A stretch of DNA of 21,362 bases from NCBI GenBank assembly GCA_016190785.1, contig JACPPX010000116.1, positions 1 to 21,362 of the forward strand, read 5' to 3'. The notes under the pieces were generated by a model, which did no database searches, was not told the origin of the DNA, and saw only the letters and a program-made list of their open reading frames with translations. Position numbers and translations under genes: made by a program. Source of the stretch: Chloroflexota bacterium (GTDB taxonomy: Bacteria; Chloroflexota; Anaerolineae; UBA7937; JACPPX01). Positions 13,813-21,362 of this stretch are shown piece by piece. The number at the start of each line of letters is the position of its first letter. The stretch's first letter is position 1.

Positions 13813-15669
13813 CTAGTTTGAGCCCAAACTCACTTCATCTAGAAAGGCAGTGGCTCTCTGGCCTCCCTTATCGATGAGCACAAACCGCACCTGGATCCTG
13901 CGCCCCAGATAGGGGGAGAGGTCCACCCAAGCGTGGGCCCACTCAGAACTGGCGTCTTTCTTCATCCAAGGCGCCGCCAGGAGTTCTCCTCCCGGCTTGC
14001 GGATCTCGACGCGAAATCGATCCCCGCTGTTCCGGGGATTGAAACGGTACAGGAAGGAGAGGGTAGGAGAGGAAATGTCACCGGGGATGGTGATGGTTTG
14101 GGCCACCCAGGTTTTCCCCGGGTTGCGGCCGCGGAGAAGAATGGCTTGCAGGCCGGTGTGAGCATCAGCACTAACCTGGGCCGGACCCTTGTATTTCCAA
14201 GCGACCAAGCCATCCTCGAAGTCCCAGTTGGCCAGCATATTATCCGCCGGGGGGAGGTAGAAATTAAGGCCGGTTTGATTTTCTCCGGCGACCACTCCCA
14301 AATCTTGGCGGGGAGGCAGAGTCCCAAATCCCGACTTTTGCGCGGATAAGTCATAAGCCCCGGCACTGAGTTCGGAGAAACCGTAAGCCCCCAGGCCATC
14401 AGTTTGCGTGCTGCCTACCCCCACAAGGTCCACTTGCACCCCGGCCAGAGCATCGCCGCGGTTATCCATCACCTGCCCGGAGAGGGAAGCTAGGGAACCG
14501 GGGGTATTTTGCGGCATATTTTGCAGGGCATTGTAGGCTAGGCGATATTTTATAGGGTTGTTGGCGGGGTCCTGGGGGTTATCGCGGTAGGTGACGGAGT
14601 ACCAGCGCAACGGCTGGCAATAATCGTACCAGTAGACGGTAGCGAAATCGAGATTAAACAGTGCCATTACCCCCATCCACGGCCAATTATCGAAGGCATA
14701 TTGATAACCCCGCACTAGGTAATCGGCCTGCTCTTGGGGAGTGACCCTTTGCCACCAACGGGAGGGCCAATCCCCATAGTTCTGGCAGGATGAACCAGGG
14801 TCCAGGATCCACCCGAACTCGATGGCCCACATCGGCTTGTTCTCATCCCCCTGGGCCTCCATTATCGCCCGCTGCTGCTCGGCACGGCGGAAGGCAAGGC
14901 TGTTGACGCTACAGGGGTTGGTCTCTGGAGAATAGGCAAATCCGTAGGGATGGGTCGCTAGCACATCAAAGTAGTCCTGGGCCCCGCTTTGATACATCCC
15001 GCGGATAAAATCCAGGTCGCTCATTGCCCCAGCCGAGATTAAAGCGTTGGTGAACCCGGCCTGGCTGATGTTCGCCGCTATTCCGGCCGGGCATCCATCC
15101 CCGCCGATGGTGGCCATCCCCGCGGCCACGACAATGGCATCGGGATCCTGAGCCTTGATAGCGGGATAGACTTTCTTGAGCATATTGGCGAACCAAGAGG
15201 GCTGGGGGTCGCGGCCATCCCACTCTGCGGGGAGGTTGGGTTCGTTCCAGATGACATAGGCCGCCACTTTCCCTTGGCCGCGGGCGGCGACGAGGCCCAT
15301 AAACTGGGCGAATTCATCCAAATCCAAGGGGGGATTGCCGGATCCTAGCCAGGCCCAGTTGGGAGCATTGCTCACCCGCAGGATCAGTTTCTTGCCGCTG
15401 GTCTGGGCAGCGTTGAGGATGTTATTGAGATCCGCCCAGTTGTAGTTGTTGCGGGAGGATTCGGCGTTCTGCCAGTAAAGATAATGGACGAACCAATCGA
15501 AGTTGAGATCACCAACCAGGGAGAGACTGCCCAGGTCGGAGATATTGGCTCCGTATCCCAGGTGAGGATTGGCGGTGAATTGCAGGGTGCGAGCGATGGC
15601 CGTGGTGTGGGGCAAGAGGAAGAGCACCGCCAGCAAAAGCAATGTGCCTAACCGCCATCGAGAAGGCAT
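13813..15669 (-). CDS. Secreted clan-A glycoside hydrolase (GH39/GH5-like) with carboxypeptidase-regulatory-like and jelly-roll domains
   Basis: The 618-residue protein has a signal peptide (residues 6-24). A TIM-barrel glycosidase domain spans about 30-385. E143 in YVIWNEPNLPAEW is the expected acid/base and E284 in MWAIEFGW the expected nucleophile. Loops are rich in Trp and Tyr (for example NWPWMGVM, VYWYDYC), as in carbohydrate-binding clefts. A short carboxypeptidase-regulatory-like or Cna-B-like domain (about 393-475: SGQVMDNRGDALAGVQVDL, AGAYDLSAQKSGF) follows. A C-terminal jelly-roll, possibly carbohydrate-binding (about 482-616: NWDFEDGLVAW, DRFRVEI, FLDEVSLG), ends the protein. The family cannot be fixed by eye; GH39 or a GH5/GH51-like group are candidates. 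It is convergent with the preceding plus-strand gene. The 107 bases between them hold no clear terminator. A role in remodelling or digesting surface or external glycans is likely. Confidence 0.85.
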   Translation of the reverse strand: MPSRWRLGTLLLLAVLFLLPHTTAIARTLQFTANPHLGYGANISDLGSLSLVGDLNFDWFVHYLYWQNAESSRNNYNWADLNNILNAAQTSGKKLILRVSNAPNWAWLGSGNPPLDLDEFAQFMGLVAARGQGKVAAYVIWNEPNLPAEWDGRDPQPSWFANMLKKVYPAIKAQDPDAIVVAAGMATIGGDGCPAGIAANISQAGFTNALISAGAMSDLDFIRGMYQSGAQDYFDVLATHPYGFAYSPETNPCSVNSLAFRRAEQQRAIMEAQGDENKPMWAIEFGWILDPGSSCQNYGDWPSRWWQRVTPQEQADYLVRGYQYAFDNWPWMGVMALFNLDFATVYWYDYCQPLRWYSVTYRDNPQDPANNPIKYRLAYNALQNMPQNTPGSLASLSGQVMDNRGDALAGVQVDLVGVGSTQTDGLGAYGFSELSAGAYDLSAQKSGFGTLPPRQDLGVVAGENQTGLNFYLPPADNMLANWDFEDGLVAWKYKGPAQVSADAHTGLQAILLRGRNPGKTWVAQTITIPGDISSPTLSFLYRFNPRNSGDRFRVEIRKPGGELLAAPWMKKDASSEWAHAWVDLSPYLGRRIQVRFVLIDKGGQRATAFLDEVSLGSN

Positions 15670-15681
15670 GGGCTGCGATCT

Positions 15682-15711
15682 ATTTTAGGTCAAGAATGGG
15701 GGAAGCAACAA
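15682..15711 (-). promoter_or_regulatory. Weak promoter-like pair upstream of the clan-A glycosidase
   Basis: The minus strand reads TTGTTG (15706-15711), 18 bases, then TAAAAT (15682-15687). If used, transcription would begin only about 6-8 bases before the ATG at 15669, a nearly leaderless message. This would agree with the absence of a Shine-Dalgarno sequence there. The -35 match is poor. Confidence 0.25.
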
Positions 15712-15717
15712 TAGGAA

Positions 15718-15792
15718 AAAGGTACTGGCGAGTTTCACCCTCGCCCTGGATTTTAAATCCAGGGCCAGAACAAAAGGTAGTGGCGAGGTTCA
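15718..15792. repeat. Hairpin element flanked by 20-base direct repeats
   Basis: Two 20-base direct repeats with two mismatches lie at 15718-15737 and 15773-15792. Between and overlapping them are two hairpins: GGCGAG (15727-15732) with CTCGCC (15740-15745), and a near-perfect palindrome at 15744-15764 with 9-10 bp arms. The two stems share two bases, so they exclude each other. This fills much of the 160-base gap between the glycosidase and phosphotransferase genes. No T-run marks it as a terminator. Confidence 0.55.
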
Positions 15793-15829
15793 ATTAGACG
15801 AATTGGTAGAGATCTATATGGCGACGGGA

Positions 15830-17245
15830 CTAAAACGCTCCCCGGCCTTTGATCACCGCCCCGATGGTTTTCCACAAAATCTGGATATCGAGAAGCAGGG
15901 AGTAGTTCTGGATGTACCACAGGTCGTCTTCGGTATGGAGGTGCATCGGTTTATCGCTGCGGCCGCTGACCTGCCACCAGCCGGTGAGCCCCTGGGGGAC
16001 GCTGAACCGTTTCCACTGCCAGGGCTGATAGCGATCCACCATGAAGGGGAGTTCCGGCCGCGGCCCCACCAGGCTCATCTCCCCCTTGAGGACATTTAAC
16101 AGTTGGGGGAGTTCATCCAGACTAGCCCGGCGCAAAAAGCGGCCCATAGGGGTGACCCGCGGGTCTTCTTTGGTCTTGTGCAATATCTGCTGATCTTCGG
16201 TCACCTGCAGCACTTCCCCCATCCGGGCTTCTGCGTCCTGGACCATGGTTCTAAACTTGTACATCCAGAATAGCTTCCCGCCTTCCCCCACCCTCTGCTG
16301 TTTAAAAATCGCCGCACCGGGGGAGTCGAGGCGGATGAGTGCTATTAATAATAGGAGAAACGGGGAGAGGAGGAGGAGGAGCAATCCAGCCACCACTAGA
16401 TCGAAGAGCCGCTTGACCACCCGCTGCACTCCACTGATCACCGGATCCCTAAGTCCCACCAGGGGGATGCCCCCCAAATCCTCGATGGTGGTGCGGTGAA
16501 ACGCCAGGTCAAAGAGGTCGGGGACAACATAGATGCGCACCGGCATCCGCTGGAATTGAGCCACGGCATTCACCATTTCCTGATGAGCATGCAGGGGGAG
16601 GGCAAAAATCACATCGTCGATCTTCTGCTCCTGGATAATCTTGGTCGCATCTGGCAAAGTGGCCAATACGGGCAGGCTTTCGAATTCTCGGCCCACCTTA
16701 TCCAAAGCGTCGTCAAGGAATCCCACCAGTTTAATTCCCGCCCAGCCGTGGCCTTTGAGCCGCTGCGCTAATTCCTGCCCCACATTTCCGGCCCCAACAA
16801 TTATGATCCGCCGCCAGGCTTGAGGAGGCCGGCCCAAAGCCCGCCACACTAGGCGCAGGAGCGAACGGAATAACAAGAGAGCGCTTAGATCGATGAGGAA
16901 GAAGTAAACGAAGAGCAAGCGGGAGACCTCGCGGAAGGTCAAATAAAGCGCCCCGGCGAAAAGCAAGGTGGCGGCGAGGACAGCCACGCTCACCCGCTGC
17001 AATTCGTCAACCGCCCGCAAGGTTTTCTCCCGGTCATAGACCGAGAAGCCGAGGAAGGCCAATAGCCAGATGACAAATACTAAGCCGTAAAGCGGAGGGT
17101 CGAGGCTAACTGCCCGCGGGGGAAGGGGAGTCCCGAAAGGCAGGGCCAGCCGGATCTGGGTGGAAAGATAAAGCGAGAAAAGGGTCAGCCCCAGGTCGGA
17201 GGCTAAAAGAAAAATGATGTAGTTTTCGCTGGTGCGACGAAGCAC
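15830..17245 (-). CDS. Polyprenyl glycosylphosphotransferase (undecaprenyl-phosphate sugar-1-phosphate transferase)
   Basis: The 471-residue protein has the classic WbaP/WcaJ-type plan. About four or five N-terminal helices (10-130) precede a Rossmann-like domain (about 145-265, IIIVGAGNVGQELAQRL). The catalytic bac_transf domain (about 275-471) follows, with KRLFD, a membrane segment (285-304), FKQQRVG, MYKFRTM, SLDELPQLLNVLKGEMSLVG and GLTGWWQVSGR. D377-E378 form the expected catalytic dyad. Family members transfer a hexose-1-phosphate from a UDP-sugar to undecaprenyl phosphate on the cytoplasmic face, the first step of exopolysaccharide or O-antigen assembly. The sugar cannot be read from sequence. 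The start is GTG at 17245 with no strong ribosome site. It follows the GT4 rhamnosyltransferase gene after 139 bases and is probably in the same pathway. Confidence 0.93.
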   Translation of the reverse strand: MLRRTSENYIIFLLASDLGLTLFSLYLSTQIRLALPFGTPLPPRAVSLDPPLYGLVFVIWLLAFLGFSVYDREKTLRAVDELQRVSVAVLAATLLFAGALYLTFREVSRLLFVYFFLIDLSALLLFRSLLRLVWRALGRPPQAWRRIIIVGAGNVGQELAQRLKGHGWAGIKLVGFLDDALDKVGREFESLPVLATLPDATKIIQEQKIDDVIFALPLHAHQEMVNAVAQFQRMPVRIYVVPDLFDLAFHRTTIEDLGGIPLVGLRDPVISGVQRVVKRLFDLVVAGLLLLLLSPFLLLLIALIRLDSPGAAIFKQQRVGEGGKLFWMYKFRTMVQDAEARMGEVLQVTEDQQILHKTKEDPRVTPMGRFLRRASLDELPQLLNVLKGEMSLVGPRPELPFMVDRYQPWQWKRFSVPQGLTGWWQVSGRSDKPMHLHTEDDLWYIQNYSLLLDIQILWKTIGAVIKGRGAF

Positions 17246-17287
17246 AAAATTAAACTACCACAATCGGCCAAGCCTGGCAAGCGGATG

Positions 17288-17326
17288 GAGCCGCATCTGG
17301 GAGGCTGAGCCTCATCTGGGGCGGCT
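17288..17326. repeat. Two degenerate 19-20-base direct repeats containing nested inverted repeats
   Basis: The unit GAGCCGCATCTGGGAGGCT (17288-17306) recurs with small changes at 17307-17326. The pair also folds: AGCCGC with GCGGCT as outer arms and GAGGC with GCCTC as an inner stem. It lies 43 bases upstream of the phosphotransferase GTG, in the 139-base gap. It could act as a terminator for the upstream genes or a leader structure; neither is shown. Confidence 0.45.
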
Positions 17327-17384
17327 GCGCCGGCGTTTGAACCGCTTCATCCTATAGTGGTTGGCGAGACACCGCAGGAACTGT

Positions 17385-18503
17385 CTAGGTCGAGGAGTGT
17401 CGATCCCTGGCCAGGAGGTTGCGGAACAGGTTCTCATAAGCATTGGTCACCGCCTCCCAAGTGTAGTAGGCCTGAACCCGGGCCCGGGCCTTGGCCCGAT
17501 ACTCCTCCACCAGGGTCGGCTCAGCGAGGAGGCGCTGCAACACCTGGCGGAGACTCGCCGCGCCAACGGCGCCATCGTAAGCGAGGCCAGCATCACCAAT
17601 CGTCTCCAGATTCTCGGGGGTGTTGTGAGCCACCACGCAATTTCCCAAGGCCATAGCCTCCAGAAGGGCAGGATGGGTGCCCCCCACTCCCGAAGTCTCG
17701 ATGAAGGCGTAGGGCCAGGAGCCGAGTTCGCGGTAGCCTTCTCCGAAGAGATAGCCAGTGAAGATGACATTGGGATTGGTGGTGGCCTTGAGGCCGCGGA
17801 TGTAATCCTCGGCGTAGGGGGCATCGCCAACGATTACACACTTGAAGTCGGTATTCATCCCAGAGAAAGCCTCTACCAGATGGTGGGCACAGTTCTCCGG
17901 CACCAGCCGGCCCACGAACAAAAAATAGCGGCGGGGCTGTAAACCAAAGCGTAGGAGATATTGGCCCGGGGGCAGACTCTGCACCTCGGAGCCATAGGGG
18001 ATATAGGGTGCATTATGGCCATATTTCTGGCGATAGTATTCCTGGATCACCCGGGAGTCGGTGACCATCACATTGGGCAACTTAGTAGCCAGGAACTCGG
18101 CCCACTGGATGTACTTTTTGGCTAGAGAGGGCCACTTCTGGCGCTTCCAGTCCAGGCCGTCAACATTGAGCACCACTTTTTTCCCGCTGAGCCGGGGGAT
18201 AAAGGAGACCAGGCTATTGCCGGAGATGAACATGAGCACGATATCGTAGGGCTGGAAGAAGGCGTGGAGCGAGGATAAAAAAGTGTGGAAAATGGTGTCC
18301 AGGTACTTATTCCGCACCGTAGGGAGGATGATGAGCCGCATCCCCTTATAAGTCGGCTCGCGGTATGGGATATGGTGGGCGCGGCAGTAGACGGTGACCT
18401 GGTGTCCTTGCGCCACCAGCCGGCTCCCCAGTTCCTCCACGCAGGTCTCAAACCCGCTGTAGGAGGCAGGGATGCCGCGCGTGCCTAGCAGGGCAATTTT
18501 CAT
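17385..18503 (-). CDS. DUF1972/GT4 glycosyltransferase, rhamnosyltransferase-like
   Basis: The 372-residue protein is a GT-B cytosolic glycosyltransferase. The N terminus MKIALLGTRGIPASYSGFET is diagnostic of the DUF1972 (PF09314) domain found in beta-1,4-rhamnosyltransferases of the Cps2T/WchF type. The C-terminal GT4 domain has FLFVGRLVPENCAHHLVEAF (about 194-213) and GGTHPALLEAMALGN (274-288). Its Glu282 aligns with the second Glu of the GT4 EX7E motif; the first is absent, as is usual in this subfamily. There are no membrane helices. The predicted step is adding a sugar, possibly rhamnose, to a lipid-linked acceptor made by the adjacent phosphotransferase. Its ATG overlaps the upstream GT-C gene stop as ATGA, so the two are co-translated. 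Sugar specificity is inference. Confidence 0.9.
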   Translation of the reverse strand: MKIALLGTRGIPASYSGFETCVEELGSRLVAQGHQVTVYCRAHHIPYREPTYKGMRLIILPTVRNKYLDTIFHTFLSSLHAFFQPYDIVLMFISGNSLVSFIPRLSGKKVVLNVDGLDWKRQKWPSLAKKYIQWAEFLATKLPNVMVTDSRVIQEYYRQKYGHNAPYIPYGSEVQSLPPGQYLLRFGLQPRRYFLFVGRLVPENCAHHLVEAFSGMNTDFKCVIVGDAPYAEDYIRGLKATTNPNVIFTGYLFGEGYRELGSWPYAFIETSGVGGTHPALLEAMALGNCVVAHNTPENLETIGDAGLAYDGAVGAASLRQVLQRLLAEPTLVEEYRAKARARVQAYYTWEAVTNAYENLFRNLLARDRHSST

Positions 18504-20554
18504 CTGCTAAGCCCTACTCTATTCATTCTCAGATCTGAAAAGGAACTGGCCGGTCTTAAGAATTTAACGCCGCGGTAGCCCAACTTATCCCCTGGCGCGG
18601 TGGTAGGCCCGGTGATCTTGCTCAGGGAAGAGCCTCGGACTCTGAGAGTGACGATGGGCGCGGCCTCTCCGAAAATAACTCCGGTTGCATGGTCATACAG
18701 TGATACCTCCAAATAATAGTTGCCCGCTGGGCTTCCCGCTGGCACAAGCAAACGATGCATGCTCCACCCTGAATCCGGTGCCGCCCAGCGGGAGGAGTAT
18801 AGCCCGGCCTGGTTGCGCAGCAAAACCGCACTCTCGGCAACGACTTTCCCCATTCCATCCAGCAATTGCAAGCGGGCGGCGTAGTCGCTGGCTCCGCTTC
18901 TTAGCAGTCGCCACTGCAAAAGCAGAGACAGAGGATTTCCGGCCTGAATTTCCTGATCCACTGAATTGGGCCCACCACTTAACCCCACTCCCCAAGATAT
19001 TCCCTGCAAATCCATTGCCTCCCCAAACTTCACTATGCGCGGCTCGGCCTCCAGGGCAAAGGAGGGATTATCCCGCAGGTGGAATTCGGAGGAGCGATAT
19101 CCGTGGAAATCCTGGTAGGTAAAATCATGGCTTTCCCGTTCTAAGAGAAAAGAGGCCAGATCCCAGGGATCACTGACCGTCTTGAACCAGCGGATTAGAT
19201 ATGCCCTTTCCCGGCCGGCGGAGAGTTGTCCCAGGTCAGCCGCTACCGATTCCGGCCGGACCTTGATCAGAGATAGGGGGGCCTCTCCCCGATAGTAATA
19301 CTCAAAGGGGAACGGGTTATCCAAGGTCAATACTAGATCCTGATCCGTGACCCGGGCCGATAGATATTGGGATAAGCCGCGGGCATCATCCCGCACCATA
19401 CTCTCCGGCCAGAAGTAGGCGATGGTGCCGGCACTTAGGATGAGAATACCTCCTAAGCCGGCAATGAAACCGGCAGGGGGGGAGATCTTCTCCCAGTGGG
19501 CGATGAGCCAGGCCAAAAGGATGAGCAGGGTGGGGGCCACTAAAGCCACGTAGCGCGGATCAGGCCGCCAATTGGTTTGGAGATTTATGACCGCCAATAA
19601 AGAAGCCAGAGGAACTATCAACCACAGGAGGAAAAGGGTCAAGACTTGGCCTTTCTCGCCCAGGAGGCTCTGGCGGTAAGGGATAAAAAACCCGGCGAAT
19701 AGGCCGGTGGTAAGAAGCAAGATGACCAGTGATGCCACCTCCGGAAGCGCTGGCCCCAAAAGCAATCCTCCCAAAGTCCCGGTTAGCCCACTTAGGGTCG
19801 ATCCTTGGGGTATAGGATCGCGGGGGATGCGGAGTTGGGAAATGAAAATGGGGAGGTAGAGGATAAATACTTCGAGAGCCACTCCCTGTACTGTTAGCCA
19901 GGAGAGCCAAGTCCTACCCTGGCCGAGCACCGGGTTATGCCCGGCTCTGAGAATTATCCACAGATTAGCCGCAAGGAGGAAAAGGAAAAAAGAATAGTGA
20001 GTGTAGAGTCCCAGGGTAAGGGTCAGGGCGAGGAGGGTCCAAGTGGCCAAGCGGGGGGAGTTGACGCTTTTCCATAATAAATAGCCCGCCGAGACGGTGA
20101 GGAGCATGAGCAGGGTATACATCCTCGTTTCCTGGGCGTGGAAGACAAGAAAGGGGGAGATGATCCCCAGGGCCATGCTCCACCCCCCGACCTTTGCCGA
20201 AAACAGGCTAGTACCTATGCGGTAGAGCATCGCAACCAACAGGAGGGAGGTAAGCACCGAGAGCATGCGCACCGCAAATTCTGAGTCCCCGGCGATGCCC
20301 ATCCAGAAGTGGAGGAGGTAGAAATACAGCGGAGGGTGGATGGCGGGGAGAAAGGCTATCTCGCTAAAGGGGCGGCGGGCGATCAAGATACTCGCCGCCT
20401 CATCGTACCAGATGGACTCGGCGGTTAGATCATAGATGCGGAGAGCAAAGGCCAGAAGCAGTCCCAGAAGAAGGAAGAGCATCTCTGGCGAACGCGGCCC
20501 ACTCTTGTGTTGCTGGTTCGGGTTGAGATGATAAGTGGCTGGGGTTGTGGACAT
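18500..20554 (-). CDS. GT39/PMT_2-type membrane glycosyltransferase with diverged C-terminal beta module
   Basis: Taken from ATG at 20554 the protein has 684 residues. The frame stays open for 20 more codons upstream, but that stretch (SPLCAILTKQ-like) has no helix or ribosome site. AAGG directly precedes this ATG, and MSTTPATYHL is a plausible cytosolic tail. Helix 1 (25-42) leads to SIWYDEAASILIARR, with the canonical D51-E52 pair, and HPPLYFYLLHFW (73-84). The QETRMYTLL segment and about ten helices continue to about residue 395, then a soluble region. The tail (about 540-655) resembles the beta modules of the other GT-C genes but is diverged: LQWRLLRSGASDYAARLQLLD, AGNYYLEVSLYD. It starts an operon with the GT4 gene through an ATGA overlap and diverges from a glycosidase gene. 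Role: lipid-carrier-dependent sugar transfer. Confidence 0.88.
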   Translation of the reverse strand: MSTTPATYHLNPNQQHKSGPRSPEMLFLLLGLLLAFALRIYDLTAESIWYDEAASILIARRPFSEIAFLPAIHPPLYFYLLHFWMGIAGDSEFAVRMLSVLTSLLLVAMLYRIGTSLFSAKVGGWSMALGIISPFLVFHAQETRMYTLLMLLTVSAGYLLWKSVNSPRLATWTLLALTLTLGLYTHYSFFLFLLAANLWIILRAGHNPVLGQGRTWLSWLTVQGVALEVFILYLPIFISQLRIPRDPIPQGSTLSGLTGTLGGLLLGPALPEVASLVILLLTTGLFAGFFIPYRQSLLGEKGQVLTLFLLWLIVPLASLLAVINLQTNWRPDPRYVALVAPTLLILLAWLIAHWEKISPPAGFIAGLGGILILSAGTIAYFWPESMVRDDARGLSQYLSARVTDQDLVLTLDNPFPFEYYYRGEAPLSLIKVRPESVAADLGQLSAGRERAYLIRWFKTVSDPWDLASFLLERESHDFTYQDFHGYRSSEFHLRDNPSFALEAEPRIVKFGEAMDLQGISWGVGLSGGPNSVDQEIQAGNPLSLLLQWRLLRSGASDYAARLQLLDGMGKVVAESAVLLRNQAGLYSSRWAAPDSGWSMHRLLVPAGSPAGNYYLEVSLYDHATGVIFGEAAPIVTLRVRGSSLSKITGPTTAPGDKLGYRGVKFLRPASSFSDLRMNRVGLSR

Positions 20555-20578
20555 CCTTGTTGGCGAATAAAATATTTG

Positions 20579-20599
20579 CTTTGTGAGTATAGCACAAAG
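20579..20599. promoter_or_regulatory. Perfect 7-bp inverted repeat in the divergent intergenic region
   Basis: CTTTGTG (20579-20585), a 7-base centre, and CACAAAG (20593-20599) lie between the divergent GT39 and glycosidase genes. On the minus strand a weak promoter (TTGTGC at 20592-20597, 17 bases, TATTTT at 20569-20574) would overlap the right arm. It may be an operator for one or both genes. It looks like CRP sites at TGTG/CACA but has a centre one base too short. Confidence 0.35.
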
Positions 20600-20628
20600 G
20601 GGGGAACCCACCACTTTCTACTAGAGGA

Positions 20629-21362
20629 ATGGCGATTACGATGCAGGAGGGATTACCGGTACCCATTCTGGAAGAGCACCCCCACTGGGTGGAACTCTAC
20701 TTCCGCGCCTGGGACCTGGCCAAGGAACACATCAAATCCGGAACTCCCCAGAACGGGTTTGTCGCCCGCTATATGGACGAAGCCTTCAGCGAACACCTCT
20801 TCCAGTGGGATACCTGTTTTATGGTTATGTTCGGCCGCTATGCTTCCCATCTCTTCCCCGCGGTGGAATCTTTAGATAATTTCTATAACCGGCAGCACGA
20901 GGATGGCTTCATCTGCCGCGAACTCCGCGAGGATGGGCGCGATTTCTTTAATCCCTCCTCCGACCAATCTATCAACCCTCCTCTCTTTTCCTGGGCGGAG
21001 TGGGGCTACTATATGGCCACCGGCGACTCGAGTCGTTTTGCCACTGTCCTCCCCCGGCTGGTAGCCTATTACCAGTGGATAAAAAAACATCGCCGCCGCC
21101 CCAACGGCCTGTATTGGACCTCTAACCTGGGCTCGGGGATGGATAACTCCCCGCGGGGGGAGACGGCCTACTCCTGGGTGGATCTTTCCGCCCAGCAGGC
21201 CCTGGCCGCACAGTACATGGCCCGCATCGCGGAGACCCTCGGGGAGGAAAAACTGATGGAGAAATATCAGGCCGAGTACCAGGAACTGGGATGGCGCATC
21301 AATCAGGAGATGTGGGATGGAGAAGAAGGGATGTACTCCGATCTGGACCGCAAGGGCCATAA
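20629..21362 (+). CDS. GH63/trehalase-like glycoside hydrolase, 3' end missing
   Basis: The first 244 codons of an alpha/alpha-barrel glycosidase are visible before the frame leaves the window. FQWDTCFMVMFGRY (58-71), PNGLYWTSNLGSGMDNSPRG (158-177) and SWVDLSAQQALAAQYMARIA (182-201) are typical of the GH63 group, which includes mannosylglycerate and glucosylglycerate hydrolases and YgjK-like alpha-glucosidases. D172 in GMDNSP is the expected general acid; the base residue would lie beyond the edge. There is no signal peptide, so it is probably cytosolic, with a role in compatible-solute or oligosaccharide turnover. Two starts are possible: ATG at 20629, with AGGA touching it, and ATG at 20641, with AGAGGA about 12 bases upstream. 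The gene diverges from the GT39 gene across about 74 bases. Confidence 0.85.
   Translation, partial: MAITMQEGLPVPILEEHPHWVELYFRAWDLAKEHIKSGTPQNGFVARYMDEAFSEHLFQWDTCFMVMFGRYASHLFPAVESLDNFYNRQHEDGFICRELREDGRDFFNPSSDQSINPPLFSWAEWGYYMATGDSSRFATVLPRLVAYYQWIKKHRRRPNGLYWTSNLGSGMDNSPRGETAYSWVDLSAQQALAAQYMARIAETLGEEKLMEKYQAEYQELGWRINQEMWDGEEGMYSDLDRKGH

Noticed and set aside
13706..13830. Terminator between the convergent genes (AGTTTG/CAAACT hairpin near 13816)
   Set aside because: The hairpin overlaps the last codons of the glycosidase gene, has only a 6-bp AT-rich stem and no T-run on either side.
15718..15792. Insertion sequence remnant
   Set aside because: No transposase fragment and no terminal inverted repeats of the usual kind; the flanking repeats are direct, so it is left as a repeat of unknown type.
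15773..15815. tRNA-like GGTTCAATT near the direct repeat
   Set aside because: No acceptor stem, anticodon arm or D arm can be built around it.
17288..17326. CRISPR array
   Set aside because: Only two adjacent degenerate units without spacers and no cas genes in the window.
20579..20599. CRP binding site
   Set aside because: The TGTG and CACA halves are separated by 7 bases instead of 8 and flanks do not match, so the usual CRP spacing is not met; kept only as an unnamed inverted repeat.
20555..20614. 20-codon upstream extension of the GT39 gene
   Set aside because: No ribosome site is seen and it would cover the inverted repeat and promoter region; ATG at 20554 has AAGG directly before it.

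Overview
This window reads as a bacterial chromosomal cell-surface glycan locus. The sequence is moderately GC-rich with tight gene packing, ATGA overlaps and some GTG/TTG starts. Several very large GT-C membrane glycosyltransferases carry long extracytoplasmic tails, next to a lipoprotein sulfatase, a polyprenyl-phosphate sugar-1-phosphate transferase and a DUF1972-type rhamnosyltransferase. This combination resembles Chloroflexota (Anaerolineae-like) genomes, but that assignment is inference from gene content; there is no rRNA or other marker gene here. No tRNA, rRNA, CRISPR array, transposase or integrase was seen.

Region 1 (1-8908, minus strand) is one operon. A good promoter (8976-9004) precedes a GTG-started alkaline-phosphatase-superfamily phosphodiesterase. 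Four tandem paralogous GT-C glycosyltransferases follow, the last running off the window start. Junctions are a 4-nt ATGA overlap, an 8-nt overlap with a TTG start, a 6-nt gap and a 48-nt gap, so translational coupling is likely. The paralogs share an N-terminal membrane domain, an invariant soluble block, and one or two C-terminal beta-rich modules.

Region 2 (9120-11449) holds a lipoprotein sulfatase with the CxPxR formylglycine motif and its own promoter. It also holds a small secreted protein with two cysteines, preceded by a long leader containing a Met-Pro-stop mini-ORF. The small gene diverges from a plus-strand GT-C gene (11450-13705), and the two predicted promoters share one palindromic -35 hexamer. 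That GT-C gene has a different membrane domain but carries the same tandem C-terminal modules as the region 1 paralogs, which indicates module shuffling.

Region 3 (13813-20554, minus strand) holds a secreted clan-A glycosidase with accessory domains, a polyprenyl glycosylphosphotransferase, a DUF1972/GT4 rhamnosyltransferase and another GT39-type GT-C enzyme coupled to it by ATGA. Two intergenic gaps contain structured repeats of unknown type. Region 4 (20629-end, plus strand) is the first 244 codons of a GH63/trehalase-like glycosidase.

A plausible reading, which is inference: the phosphotransferase and the cytosolic GT4 enzyme start and extend a lipid-linked glycan. The six GT-C enzymes add sugars from polyprenyl-phosphate donors on the outer face. 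The sulfatase and glycosidases trim or remodel the product. No flippase, polymerase or ligase is visible, so the pathway is incomplete within the window. No gap without a gene exceeds 300 bases.
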